64,000 nucleotides of DNA from Anastatus disparis (GCA_017163975.1 JAFFSR010000292.1:3895001-3959000), one strand, 5' to 3'. Shown: positions 35,208 to 47,728, counted from the first letter of the stretch. A program made the numbers and translations. The notes: generated by a model not told the origin, from the sequence alone.

Positions 35208-37417
35208 TTATTTTTTTGACGCATCCCAACAGTGAGAGGCAAGGGAACTCACTCTAAAAAAGCACCCTGAAGGGAACAGAATCCTTCTACGTCCACGTCG
35301 TTGTTCCTGGATAATGCTAAACGAAGGATAATATTTAAATGTCGACTGCTTAAGACTTCCGAACGTATATACAAGCATTTTTCACCAACAAAATTTTTGA
35401 ATTTTTTTCTCGCTCCAAACCAAAAAACCCGGGATCAAACAAGTACTATTAGATAGGTATTTTGGTCCTCTATCAGCAAAAAAAATTTCAGCAAAAAAAA
35501 ATGGCCTTTTCGAGAAAAATGCATGTGCATAAAAAGTGCATTTTTTGGTAAAATGCATATATCTCAGTCATTTTTTAGTTTTTTTTTAAATTTCTTGCAC
35601 GGAGTTGAAGAGGGCTCAAAACGAAATAAAATAAAAAAAGGTTTATCAAAATTCATTGGAAATTGGTAAAATGATAGCTCTCTAAAGTTATTCTCAACAT
35701 TTTCAGTTTTAACATTTAGTTTTTGTATGCAATTTTCAAAAGTGCATATCTGATGCAATTTGGATATTTCAGCAAAATAAAAAAATACGTACACCCTTAT
35801 TTTTAGGGTAGAATAACATACTCCATTAGCGCAGTAATTGGTGACTTGAGTGTATACTGACTGTTCGATTTGAAATGGAATCAGCCTATATATAGTTAAA
35901 ATATACAAGTAGAAATAGAGTAAAAAATTTATTATATATTATATGCTACAACTATTAACAAATATGTAATAATTTTCAATTAAGCATAACTTTTTAACAG
36001 CATTGAACTTTTTTAAGCTAATAAGGCTTGATTTAAAGTATTTAACTTGTACTTTTTTAATGTTTAATACATTTTTCTGTAAGATTTTTAGTTGTCCGAT
36101 CATTCAAGTTCTTACAACAACTTCTTTTCATTATATTATTGAAAAATATGTATAACTTTGTTGTATAACTGTCTCTAAAATTTATTTAAACAAAAGAAAA
36201 AATACAGGTTAATTTTTTTCATCACCAAATTATATCTTGTAGTTTTAACCAAATTCGTTTCTCGAAGGTGGAGATGATCTTTTCTTATAAGTAGGCTTTG
36301 ATCATTAGTTATATATGAAAAAAATATTTATACTCAAGATATATTTGTTAGCAAAAATTTGTAATATTGGAAAAATTTCAAATTTAGTTAATGTTTAGGT
36401 GCAATATCAATATAATTAACATTTTATTTTAAAAAATACAACAAAATAACGTTTACCACATACATTTAAAACTGTTTTAATAATAAAATTATTAATAAAT
36501 TATTTTTTTTACACATCGTTGGCTTGGACTACAATTTGGCTACTTCAAAAAAGTTTTTGTGTAAATTTTAAAATGAAAATTTCAATAAAAAAATTTATGA
36601 AAAATATTAATTTTTTGAATAATGAAATGTATAATTATATGTAATGAGACAATTTAAATAATAAAGTACATATATTTGATGTAAATTTGACAAAATTTTT
36701 TTTTTTTTTTAAAGCATAAGAAAATTTTACGTTAATTTTCCGTACTTATGTGTAAAATTTTGATACGATTTCCTATGAAAATAATTTTCACAAATTACAC
36801 AAAACAGTGCAATACTATCAAATATATTACTTTTCAAATTTTATTGAATCATACATGAAAAGTAACTAAACAAATACATTTTTTTAAAATTAAATGGATA
36901 TATTTTATTTTTCAGTTAACTTTATAATATGATAAGAAGCTTTAAAAAAATGTAATGCATTCTTTTTAGTGAATACTTTAAAATACCTATTTTTATTTAA
37001 TTTTCCTACAATATTTCTTTTTAAATATATACGATAGTTTTTTCGCATTAGGTTTTTTTTTAGTTTTTCATCTAGTTCGATAACACATAGCAAATTTATG
37101 AGCAGCATTATAATTAAATTATTTCTTTAACTATAAAAATGAAACCATTTTTTTGAAATGTTTTTTTAACACCAATGGTATTTAACGTGATTTTTATTTA
37201 ATGCGCTTTAATGAAATTGACAACACTTTTTAAAAAATATGCCTTATTAAAGCAATTAATTAATTAATTAATTCTTAATTCTTTTATTTATTCTTTTATC
37301 ATTCTTTTATTCATTTTAAGTCAAAATTTTGTTAAATCAATAAAAAATATAATTATAAAAATATTTAATTTACATAACCATAATAAACCATTTAAACATA
37401 TATCTCATATATAGTCA
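35208..37417. other. Interior of the 12.5-kb element, AT-rich, no second gene seen
   Basis: No recognisable coding. The part from about 35940 to 36285 is alike to the right half of the palindromic element at 55691 (ACTATTAACAAATATGTAATAA, AAATTATATCTTGTAGTTTT, CGTTTCTCGAAGGTGGAGAT), so a diverged half-element sits here. Confidence 0.5.
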
Positions 37418-37762
37418 CGTATCTCTGTCCTTTTCTAATAAAAAAATTGAGTTTTTTACAGAAACTAATAACTTTAGCAAAAAATGGAGAGAAAGCCGCA
37501 TCTCGTATCAAAAAAAGCAATATTTTCTTTGATAAGAAAGAATTAATTTTATTGCTTTGTTTTCAAGAAAACCTTGAAAAACTTAAATCATAGAGGTTAG
37601 GGTGGACAATTTGGTTTTTCAAGGTTTTCTTGAGAACGAAGCAATAAAATTAATTTTTTCTTATCAAAGAAAACATTGCTTTTTTCGATACAAGGTGCGG
37701 CTTTCTCTTCATTTTTTGCTAAAGTTATTGATTAGAAAAGGACAGAGATACGCGACCTCCTC
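37418..37762. mobile_element. TTAA-family foldback, copy E (left terminus eroded)
   Basis: CGTATCTCTGTCCTTTTCTA at the left is the inverse of TAGAAAAGGACAGAGATACG at the right. The core (GAGGTTAGGGTGGAC) equals that of copy B at 9775-10072. TTAA follows the right end (37763-37766), but the left end lacks the expected GAGGAGGTCG. Confidence 0.75.
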
Positions 37763-38254
37763 TTAAGATACATTTCATAATTCTTTAATATTTTTTTCTT
37801 CATATCTTAACCGAAAATTCGGGGTTCTGCTGGGTCAACATATAAAGAAACTCAGAATTTCTGCTGAGTGAGACGACATCTATCGTAACCAACGCAGCAC
37901 TGACGACCCAATGCAGAAAACTTTTAATGGCCGCTAGACACTGGCGCCGTCTAGGCTAATAGCAACAGCTGTTGCTGTTACTATAACCTTACTCGAAGTT
38001 CTTAAAAATGAATTCTTAAATGTAAATACATGCAATGTATTTATATATGCACATGAATCTTTTTAATACTTTTCTTGTCGGTTTTTTATGTTGATACTGT
38101 ATTGTATGTGTTTGTGTGTGTGTATGTGTTAATTGTTATACGTAATACATCGTTATGAAATATATTACGTATAAAATATTGACAACGATGTTTAAATAGT
38201 GTTAACTTTTCGATTTATTATTTACATTTTTTAATAAATTTTTATATGCAGTAT

Positions 38255-38815
38255 TTTTATTTTTTTTTAGATTTATCATTTGTATTTGTTTTTGATTCAT
38301 AATTCGTATTTGTTTTTCGATTCATAATTCGTATTTTTTTAGATTTATCATTTGCAATTGTTTTTAATTGCATTTAATAATTTATGTTTATAATTCATAT
38401 TTTTGATGAATATTTAGATTTATTAATCGTTTTTTTAATAGTGTTTCATAGGTTACATTTTTTGCGTAAAATGTGTCATTTTGCAATTGACCGTAATTTT
38501 TAGTGTTTAATTTTTTAGATTTATTATTCATATTTTTTGATAAATTTTTATATTTATCATTTTTATTTTTTTTAAGATTTATCATTTATATTTATTTTTA
38601 GATTCATAACTCGTATTTATTTTTAGAATCATAATTCGTATTAATTTTTAGGTTCATAATTCGTATTATTTTTTAGATATATCATTTGTATTTATTTTTA
38701 GATTCATTATTAATATTTCTTTAGATTTATCATTTGTATTTGTTTTTAGATTTATCATTAATATACATTTAGATTTATCATTTGTATTTTCGGTAAACCC
38801 TTAGATTTATCATTC
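38255..38815. repeat. Minisatellite, about 25-bp monomer
   Basis: Diverged repeats of TTTTTAGATTTATCATTTGT-ATTTG and TTTTTAGATTCATAATTCGT-ATTTA, about 20 units, with a non-repeated interval near 38440-38500. The ORF read antisense through it is an artefact. Confidence 0.8.
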
Positions 38816-39641
38816 GTGATTTTTAAAGTGTATTTGAATCGAGGCGCGACGTGCGCCTTTGAATTGTGTTCAGAGTTGGCCCGCAGATGGCACGTGAGCA
38901 AATCAGAAAGAAAATTCATGGCCGCGCGCTGTCGTCAGCTGGTATATCCACACGCGTGACATTTTTTTGGATTTATTATTAATTAGCGTGGCGAATTTTC
39001 GGCTAGCTATGAAGAAAAGTAGTATTATCCACTCAGACATAAATTAGATCAACCTGCCGTGCGTTCGTCTCTCTCGGCTTCGCGTCGAGAGACAATTCTA
39101 CGCACGGCAGAAAGACCTAATTTCTGCCCTCGTAGATAAATATACTATTAATTGGAAGATATGTTTCCCTTTATCTGTCATTCTGAATATTTTTCTCATA
39201 AAGTTTCAAAGATTTAAAAATCATACACATTTTGTTAATAGTCAGATAGCTCCTCCATTAGCTATAATTTGTTGTTTATTAAAAAGGCGGATAATCTTTT
39301 CAAACTTTAAATGGGTTTTTATTTTATATGTTATTATTGTAAATTTTCAAATAGCCTTGCCGATTTCTTTAAGATAATCTCGTTTAAAGTATGATCACTT
39401 TGGGTCTCAATAAACTGCTAATTAATAAAATCAGTATTGTTCGTTTATTTAAAATTCATATAATTTCAGCTTAAAGAACCGTTAAGCTCTTTATTATTAA
39501 AATGCTAATTTGCATGACATCTTAAATTTTTTAAAGTAATTTTATCACAAAAAAAAGTAATTAACAGAACGAGCAGTCAGATAAGATCCAAATTAGTTAT
39601 TTTTCCAAAAGAATTTTCAATTTTTCTTAAATAATTAATCT
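38816..39641. other. No gene; one strong hairpin
   Basis: CTGCCGTGCG at about 39053 pairs with CGCACGGCAG at about 39103, with an inner stem GTCTCTC/GAGAGAC and outer AAATTAG-type pairing: a palindrome of roughly 100 bp, perhaps a MITE. Flanks are AT-rich. Confidence 0.5.
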
Positions 39642-39656
39642 TTGTGTAACTTTTTG

Positions 39657-42596
39657 TTTGGACTATTCCCATAAAATTATAATGGGGGACTTGAATGCCG
39701 ATCTCCTTAAAGAGAGCAGTGATGCTAAGTTTCTTAGTAAGCTGTCGGCTGAGCTTTCGTTACAGTTGGTCCAGCACGGTGCTACGCATCATACTCCTAC
39801 GTCTCACACGTGGATTGACCTGATTTTTGTTGATGACAACGACGTGGTGCTTGATGCACGGAACCTACCGACGAGCTTTCACAGTCGGCATAATTTAATT
39901 GACGTCTGTTTGCCTTGCAACACTATAACTTTAGATCAAAAACCTATCATGTATAGGAACTATAAAAATATTTGTCCAACTGCATTGGGAGAGAAGCTTG
40001 TCGGCTGTGATTGGTCGCCGCTTATGACTGACGCAGTTGACCCTGAATCTGCACTTGGTTGCCTCTGTGACAATCTCACTGCTGCAATCGAGAATTTGGC
40101 GCCGTTGAAAGCGCTCAAGCCTAATAAGAATAAGTTTCCATGGGTAGATGAAGAATTGTCACGGATGCGGCGTAAGAGAGATGCTACATATCGTAGATAC
40201 AAACGGACAGAGGACAAGCAGTATCTCCTTGAATTTCTGCGGTTGCGTAGGGTGGTAGACGAACGCACGGACCATGCTAAGACTGCTTATATTCACAATA
40301 GACTGTTTGATGCTCTTGCGGGTAGTAATGTCTGGAAGGAGTTGAGAGACCTGGGACTGCTATCCGGACCTCAAGGGGATTTGAATTGATTCACTCCGGA
40401 TGAGCTTAATGCGCACTTTGCTGGGGTGTCAGTCTCGCCGCAGGAGGATAGTGAAGAGCGATTGAGAATTCTTTCTCAATGCAATGAAAGTGGGTTTACC
40501 TTTAAACCAATTAGTTTTAATGATGTTGTTCTTGCAATTTCACATTTTTCCTCACAGGCTTGTGGTGAGGATGGCATTCCGCAAAGCGTGATAGTTAAAG
40601 CTTTACCATTTATTGGTTAACATCTTGTGACTCTGTTCAACTCCTCTTTTGCACGGGGGGTCTTCCCTTGCCGTTGGAAGCAAGCACGTATTATACCATT
40701 GAAAAAGTGTGCTGCACCTAAGCAACCAAAAGATTTTAGGCCTATAGCCATCTTATGTTTTCTTTCAAAGGTTCTTGAGAAGATCGCCCATGACCAACTG
40801 CAGGAGTACATTACATCCAAAAAATTGCTCGATCCTATGCAGACGGGCTTCAGGAAAAACCATTCGACGCAGACTGCTGTACTTAAGCTTACGGACGATA
40901 TAAGGTCAGGTCTAGACAGGAAACTTGTCACGTTACTGCTACTTTTTGACTTTAGTAAGGCATTTGACACGATTTCTCCCTCCAAACTTCTTGCGAGGCT
41001 TAGATCGATGGGGTTCTCCAGGGCCGCACTCGGATGAATTAACTCCTATTTATCAGGTAGGAAACAAATGGTTTCCACACATTTGAAGGAGGAATCGAAT
41101 TGGCTAACAACCAATCTAGGAGTACCTCAGGGTTCGGTGCTGGGGCCTCTGTTGTTTTGCCTTTACATAAATGACGTACGTGACGCACTGGACTCTGGTT
41201 GCGTCGGGCATCTGCTGTATGCGGATGATCTTCAAATTTATACACAGGTCCCTTATGATGATGTGGACGAGGGGATTCGTATTTTACAGAGGGCGGCCAG
41301 GGCGGTGTCGGGTGGGCTGCTGGTGTTTCTCTCACTTTGAATGCTAGTAAAACAAAGGCGATCGTCTTTGGAAGTAATCGTTTTATTAAAAATTTTTATT
41401 CGGGTGAGCCAAGGACGATTGACCTAGGGAGCGGTATCGGTATTCCTTTCTCTGACACCGTCACGAGCCTTGGTGTTGTACTCGACTCTAAACTGTCGTG
41501 GGAACCGCATATTAATATGCTGACTAAAAAATTCAATAGAGTGATTTATAGCCTGCGGTTTTTCCGTCGGTACACCACTGAGGCTCTGCGTAAGCAGCTC
41601 GCAACCGCCCTGCTGTTTCCACATCTTGATTATTGCTCAGTGGTTTTGCTCGATGCTTCGCAGGAGTTACGAAGACGGCTACAGACAGTGCAAAATTCAT
41701 GTGTGAGATATGTATTAGGCGTGAGAATGGGTGATCACATCTCTCCCCATAGACATGCTTTGGGTTGGCTACGTACTGATTCGAGGAGACAGTATTTTAT
41801 GGCTGTACTTAAGTACAAAATCGTACGTATGAATACTCTCGAATATCTAGTGGGTCTCTTCACTAGATATATACCCAGAGCGACCACTAGGGGTGAGATT
41901 AAAGATCTTGCGGTGCCCTTCATGCGCACTGAGACTGGAAGAAATTCCTTTCAAGTTCAAGGTGCGCATTTTTGGAACTCCCTACCTGCTGATATTAAAA
42001 ATCTTCCATCAATCGGCAGGTTTAAAGCCGCTCTGAGGAGGTTTTTACTCGACCTCGATTAAACAGTATTATTTTCGGACTATATCATATGTGTTAATTT
42101 ATTATGTGATGTACCCTTTATAGATTTAAGGCATGATTGTATTTATTGGCGTGTATGTAGGATGTGTGTGCATAGAGTGAATGATTATATTTTTATCAGA
42201 TTGACTTGTATATTACTGTACATTCAACTTGCTGTGATTTTTACTTACTGTATACTGCTGATATTTCGACTGCGCTCTTTACACGCTTGATTTTATGTAA
42301 TTATTTTGACTGATAGATATTGAGACTGATTTTTAACTATATTATTTATACTTTTTGCGTGTATTTATTCGTGTTATCTGTGATATCGCTTTTATTTAAT
42401 TTATTGACTTACTATTACAGTATTACTATCTCTATTATGTTTTATGACTGTGATATCATACTGTACTATTTTGATTTTTTATGTGCAAGGCTATTTAAAG
42501 TATTTTTATGTATTTTTTCAACTTTATTTGTAATTTTCACGCTTTTTTGTAATTATAATACAAAATAAACAATATCTAATCTAATCTAATCTAAAC
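39657..42596 (+). pseudogene. Nested non-LTR retrotransposon with (TAATC)n tail, 5' truncated
   Basis: ORF2 starts inside the APE endonuclease (IIMGDLNADLL, HTWIDLIFVDD, then SFHSRHNLIDV where the usual SDH is SRH). RT follows: GEDGIPQSVIVKALPF, FRPIAILCFLSKVLEKI, QTGFRKNHSTQTAVLKL, LLLLFDFSKAFD, LGVPQGSVLGPLLF, YADDLQIY (catalytic pair intact). The same frame holds from 39658 to about 41330 with stops at 40387-40389, 40618-40620 and 41035-41037, then shifts by one near 41330. The C-terminal region ends at 42062. The 3' UTR ends in TAATC repeats at about 42575-42596. TTGTGTAACTTTTTG (39642) and TTGTGTAATTTTTG (42610) may be the TSD. It is related to the LINEs at 1-2350. Confidence 0.92.
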
Positions 42597-42699
42597 TTAA
42601 ATTTTATGCTTGTGTAATTTTTGAAAAATTAAGATTTTTCATCTTTTAAATTTTGTAACTGTTAAAATAAAATGTTATTTTTTAAAAAATTAATTAAAA

Positions 42700-43941
42700 A
42701 GAATCCCTATATAACTTTAGAAAATGTCACTTTTTAACGAACAAAAATAATTCAACCATTCAAAGTTTAGTCAAAATTTTATTTAATAAGAACTAAAAAT
42801 TATTCCGTTCGTTAAAGAGAATTATCAATTTTTTTGTTTTGGAAATAATTGATAATATTATAAAAATATATTTAATAAAAGAAGAAGAAAAAGTCCAATT
42901 TTTAAAAATATTAATGATATTCAATGTAATTTTTATTTTAAATGCGCTTTGATGAAGTTTAAATTGGTAAAATTATTTATTTTTTCAGGTAAATTTATTA
43001 TTTTACTTATCTAAAATAAAATTAGAATTATTTATATTTATTTTCTATTTTTATTAAATTAGTTAAAAATGTCATAAATTTATATAAATTTAGAAAAGGT
43101 CCTTTTTTTAAGGAACAAAAAAGGTTTCATTATTTGCAATTGAGTGAGAATGAAAAAACAACTATAATTTAAAATAATTTTTTTTTCAATCTTTAATATC
43201 TTTTATTTAGTAGGAAAAAATTACAGAACTAGCTTCGTTTTTATTTCATATTATTATAAGTTACATAGCCATGTAATATTGACATTAAAACTTTTTTCTA
43301 TCCCTATCTGTGAATATATTTTTTTATATTTTTAAAATAAAATAGAATTTAAGGTGTTAAATAAATTTTTAATTTTATTTTTTCCGCTATGAAAATTGAT
43401 TACAAAAATATATAATATTTAAAAATAAAACAAAAAAAAAAAAAAAAAAAATAGGTGGAACATCGGGTTTGAACTTGGCAAAAGTAAAGAGCGAGGTGCG
43501 TTAAAACTTAGTGACCACAGCCACCGCGTTCGTTTGTTAAATAGGGTAAAAAGTTACATATGTTTATCGCCCTCCAAAAGATTTTATTTATTATTATTTA
43601 TTTGTTTGATTACTTTAATAATTTTTATTATTAAAATATGTATCTATTTTAAATAAAAATATGTAATTAATCAATAAATTTTTGGGACGGTTAATCGCAT
43701 AAAAGAAAGCTATAATGTATCACGGCGAAAACAAGCTAAAGCGGGTTTGCCGTAAATTTACCTACGCCACTGGAAGCCGCGTGTTTCGTGTGTTTGTCTC
43801 CTCCCCTTTCGCTCGTTTCTCTACGCGCGTGTAAAAGTGGAGGGGCTTTGCGGGTATAGTTCCAGAAGCGCCGCAAGGATCGTCATGATCGAATTCTGCA
43901 CGTTTTATTAACACGGCATTGGCAATCTCTACTAATCTCTG
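42700..43941 (-). repeat. Right long terminal inverted repeat of the 12.5-kb transposon
   Basis: Reverse complement of the left arm; see the element entry. The oligo-A tract at about 43433-43451 mirrors the oligo-T of the left arm. The LINE inserted about 100 bases inside the arm's inner, less conserved edge. Confidence 0.88.
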
Positions 43942-43948
43942 ATATAAC

Positions 43949-44430
43949 TCTCTCTGTGCTAGTCGTTATTTCATGTTCGAGTTAACCAGCTGACTTTCAT
44001 ATTCGAGTTTGCTCAGTTTTGTTAGTATTTTAGGCTTTAAACTTAAATATAATACAAGATACAAAAGTAACATTGGTTAGTATATTTATACATAAAAAAT
44101 ACAAGAGACAACGTATTAGTATATGAAATGTTAAAAAGTATTAATAGATGAATATGACAGAAGAACCTTTTTATTATATAAATTCAAATTTTTTTATTAT
44201 GTTCATAAAAAAAACTTGCATTTATTTTAAATTCCAATTCACATTTGTTATCTTCTATAAAAATATATTTAATTAAATGATAATATTACCAAAGTTAAAA
44301 TAACTCATCTTTTATTAATAACTGAAATAAATTTATGTTTGCTAATTTTAATCTAAATAATCTATTATCTACATTCTAACCAATACTCTTGAAGTATCTA
44401 CTAAAAATTTACATTTTATTTGAATTATTT
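43949..44430. other. AT-rich stretch, nothing identified
   Basis: No ORF, repeat boundary or RNA signal that I can support. Confidence 0.5.
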
Positions 44431-44940
44431 GAACACTTTGGCAGCATCGATAACTGTCACTGAAAATGGTAAAGTTTCAATCAATCGACAACAATTTGTT
44501 TTTAATGATAATAATTATAATCTATGTGTAAGTACTTTATCTTGAATAATATTCATATATAACATGTTTATTTTTTCTATAACCATTTATATAGTACTTC
44601 ACTTAATAACATTCTTCTAATATTCATTATTACTATTTTATTAAATGAAAAAAATATAGATGATTATCGACAAAGTTGAACATTTTATACAAATATTAAT
44701 CTAAATAAAGTACTTGCACATAGATTAGATTTATTATCATTAAAAGTTGATTCTAAATTGTTCATATATCCTTTAAAAACAGATTAATAAAGGAAAAATC
44801 AGTGAAGCATATTCCATGCATTTATGCATGTTAATGGAATAGGCACATATCATACAAAATTTTCTCTAGCTGCTATGATATATAAATTTTTACCAGAAAT
44901 TGAAATTGCAAAATTAGTGGTAACAGATGTAGCGGATTAA
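44431..44940 (+). pseudogene. Unidentified coding-like remnants with internal inverted repeat
   Basis: 44440-44530 reads SITVTENGKVSINRQQFVFN-DNNYNLC and ends in a strong donor-like TGT|GTAAGTAC. 44830-44940 reads NGIGTYHTKFSLAAMIYKFL, then EIAKLVVTDVAD before a TAA. In addition, CTATGTGTAAGTACTTTA at 44522 pairs with TAAAGTACTTGCACATAG at 44707, with arms of about 60 bp. I do not recognise the protein. Confidence 0.35.
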
Positions 44941-45642
44941 AAATTTATTTTAGTATAAATATAGTAAAATCAATAGCAATTGCTCAAAAAATGTATAATA
45001 ACATGATGACCAAGGAAGTTATCTTTTGAGTAAACTTTGGCAATATTAATTTTATTATTTAACGTTAGTTAAAGTTAAAAGTATAATTTATTTTAACCTT
45101 ATTTAAATTTAAATTTATAAATAATAAATATTAATACATAATACATTTATGATCTTACAAATTAAAATTAAAAATATAAAAATACAATATGATTGGAAAT
45201 AAAAAATACAATATAAAAATTAAATATTCTTACTTTTTCACAATCAATCTCTTATTTCATTTCATTTTTATTTTTAAATTTATATTCTTGTTGATTTTAA
45301 TAATAACAAATTTTTCCAAATGAACTGTACTCTATTTTCTTTCAGACCCCTTGCTTCATAGTGATAAAATATAGTACTATCTTTGTTCACTTCATTAATT
45401 TTATATCAATCTATCTTTGTGATAAAACATTGGGCAGTTTGATAAAACAAAACTTTTTAGATGAATTGGTCCAAATAGCAAATTGATCTAAACTTATTTT
45501 GATTTAATTCTTAAAAAAAAAGTACTCTAATTTCTATTTTCTAAGAACTCTAAGAAATTGTACTCTGTATCATCTTTCTCGTCTAAGAACTTTAAGAGAT
45601 TGTACTCCACTTTATATTACAATTTCTAATGCTAAGCAGCTA

Positions 45643-45990
45643 TGCCAGCAATGCCGAAAGTGGCAGAGTTAGAGCGAGGAATTCAAAAATGTTTTATAAA
45701 AAAGTATTTAAAAAATAGTTTTTACAATTTGATAATCAATAAATAATTCTAAAAAACAAAGTCACTAAAACAAAATTAATTTTTTTATTATTTATATTTT
45801 TTTGAGTTTCAAAAAATTTTTGAAATTCAAAAAAAATGTAAATAATGAAAAAAAATTAATTTTGCTATAGTAACTTTGTTTTTTAGAATTATTTATTAAT
45901 TATCAAATTGTAAAAACTATTTTTTAATACTTTTTTTAAAAACATTTTTGAATTTTTCGCTCTAACTCTGCTACTTTCGGCATCGCTGAA
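45643..45990. mobile_element. Palindromic MITE
   Basis: CAGCAATGCCGAAAGTGGCA and its near-inverse at 45970-45990 bound arms of about 150 bp that pair through GAGTTAGAGCG and TAATAATTCTAAAAAACAAA to a centre near 45815. TSD unclear. Confidence 0.75.
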
Positions 45991-46246
45991 CTAAGCAATA
46001 TGGCGACCACTATTGACCAATCACATTTTTTGATCAGCAATATGGCTGCGCTCTATAGCTCATCTCCCTTTTAATATAGGATAGTTATACTTTTAAATGT
46101 AATTTTTATATCTTGTATTTTTTTTAGTGTAACGGCTCGATCGCGTTTATGCAAGTTTTGTTTGCCGGTGTTTGTGCGTGCAAGGAATTATCATTCGCAG
46201 AGTGTTATGAATTAATATTAGTGCGGGATAATGAATTATTACTTCG

Positions 46247-47245
46247 ACAATTATTTGACGCACTTTTCACGAAGTGTAGTGAAAATAAGTATATACACCT
46301 CGAGAGTACAATAAGCAAAGCATGCCCTGTGTGCATGACGCCCTCGCTACTCTCGCGCGTCAACTACACGCAGGGCGTACATTGCTTATTGTACTCCCGC
46401 GGTGTATAATATATTATTCTATAATCTACACTTAATAGCGATTCTATCAGTGTAAAGAAAAGTTATGCAAACGATATTACGTTTTGAGTTAATAATATTT
46501 GAAAGAAAGAAAATGACTGAATTCTATTTAATTTAGATATTTTAGCAAAGCAAATATTACATGTCATACTTGATGTTTCATTTAAAATATTAGAAACCTT
46601 ACTATCAATCATTGTTAAGAGCAGGCCGTTATTATAAACACAACCTTTTACTTCAGCGTTCCTTACTTTTCTCAAAAACAATGCGATAATAGTATATTAT
46701 ACACCGAGGGAGTACAATAACCAATGTACGCCCTGTGTATTAGGCGAGAGGGACACCCCCAAAAAAGCGCTTAGTTTTCGAGAAGGTGACCGCTACCGTC
46801 CTACAAGCTAATTTTTTTTTTAAAAGAATGCTTCTGACCCATAGATTACGAATACAAACTTTATTTTTAATTCCGAGTCCGGGAACATGGCGAAAATGGC
46901 GAAAATGGCGGTTTAGTAGGTAAAAATTCTATACGCACTATAAGTAACCGCCATTTTCTTTATGTTCCCGGACTCGGAACTAAAAAAAAAGTTTGTATTC
47001 GTAATCTGTGGGTCAAAAGCTTTCTTTTAAAAAAAAATTAGCTTGTAGGACGGTAGCGGTCACCTCCTCGAAAACTAAGAAAACTAAACGCTTTTTTGGG
47101 GGTGTCCCTCTCGCCTATATAGTTGACGCGCGAGAGTAGCGAGGGTGTCATGCCTACAGGGCATGCTTTGCTTATTGTACTATCGAGGTGTATACACTAA
47201 TTTTTACTACACTGCACGGAAAGTGCGTCAAAAAATTGTCAAAAA
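46247..47245. mobile_element. Nested palindromic element (outer unit)
   Basis: GACGCACTTTTCACGAAGTG ... TATACACCTCGAGAGTACAA at the left is matched in inverse at 47180-47245. The left end is itself a palindrome (46291-46409: AGTACAATAAGCAAAGCATG and its near-inverse), and the right end is another half split by the inner element. ORFs here are palindrome artefacts. Confidence 0.7.
46743..47115. mobile_element. TA-flanked foldback inserted into the outer palindrome
   Basis: GGCGAGAGGGACACCCCCAA at the left is the inverse of the right end. Arms pair through GGTGACCGCTACCGTCCTAC and TGTTCCCGGACTCGG. TA at 46741-46742 and 47116-47117. Confidence 0.85.
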
Positions 47246-47700
47246 TTTTAAAGATTTAAAAAAAATTTTGATTTTTCTTTTCTTATTTTTTTTTATTTTA
47301 CGTAAAGTTCTCGATAAATTTGTTCTAAAATTTACAGGGAAAATATTTGCAACTGCCAAAAGAAGGGAAATTTTCTTAAATTTTTTTAAAAATTGATTAA
47401 GAACATTTTGAAAATTTTGAAAAGAAAATGTTATTTATTTACTTAATTAGATCTCGAAAATTACTCAATGGATTTGCTTTAAGTTTTGTATACTATTATT
47501 ATGTATAAGTAGGCAGAAAGCTATTGAAAATTGGTTTTCATAGCGTACATTTTTTTATAGAGCCATTTTAAGAATTTAAAAAAAATTTTCAATTTTTAAT
47601 TTTTTTTTTGTATTTTACTCGAATTACTTGATGAATTTGCTTTGAAATTTGCATGGGAATTATTTGCAACTGCCAAAAGAAGAATAACTCACACCGTCAT
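47246..47700. repeat. Foldback subrepeats, left block
   Basis: Two to three units of the about 170-bp family in the orientation of the left arm of the 50.5-54.9 kb palindrome (GTAAAGTTCTCGATAAATTT, GCAACTGCCAAAAGAAGGGA). Confidence 0.75.
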
Positions 47701-47728
47701 GATGTACTAAAATAAAAGAGCAAGACAA

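Larger units (their letters stand above)
31475..43941. mobile_element. 12.5-kb DNA transposon with about 1-kb terminal inverted repeats
   Basis: Terminal CAGAGATAAGTAGAGATCGC at the left is matched in inverse at the right end (CAGAGATTAGTAGAGATTGC). After a short diverged spacer, 31566 to about 32577 is the near-identical reverse complement of about 42853-43863, and weaker pairing runs to about 32720 and 42700. Both arms contain the same oligo-T/oligo-A tract and the same unique segments, e.g. GTTCAAACCCGATGTTCCAC. ATATAAC direct repeats flank the unit. Inside are a DDE-like transposase gene (33056-35207), a foldback MITE, a minisatellite and a nested LINE. Without the LINE the element would be about 9.5 kb. 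Confidence 0.88.

Noticed and set aside
38388..38585. Minus-strand Asn/Lys-rich ORF
   Set aside because: Reads through the 25-bp minisatellite; composition follows the repeat.
39960..41929. Minus-strand ORFs opposite the nested LINE
   Set aside because: Antisense shadows; the plus frame has endonuclease and RT motifs.
46149..46409. 86-codon ORF beginning MQVLFAGVC
   Set aside because: Most of it lies in the palindromic element; the rest shows no recognisable domain, so a gene is not supported.
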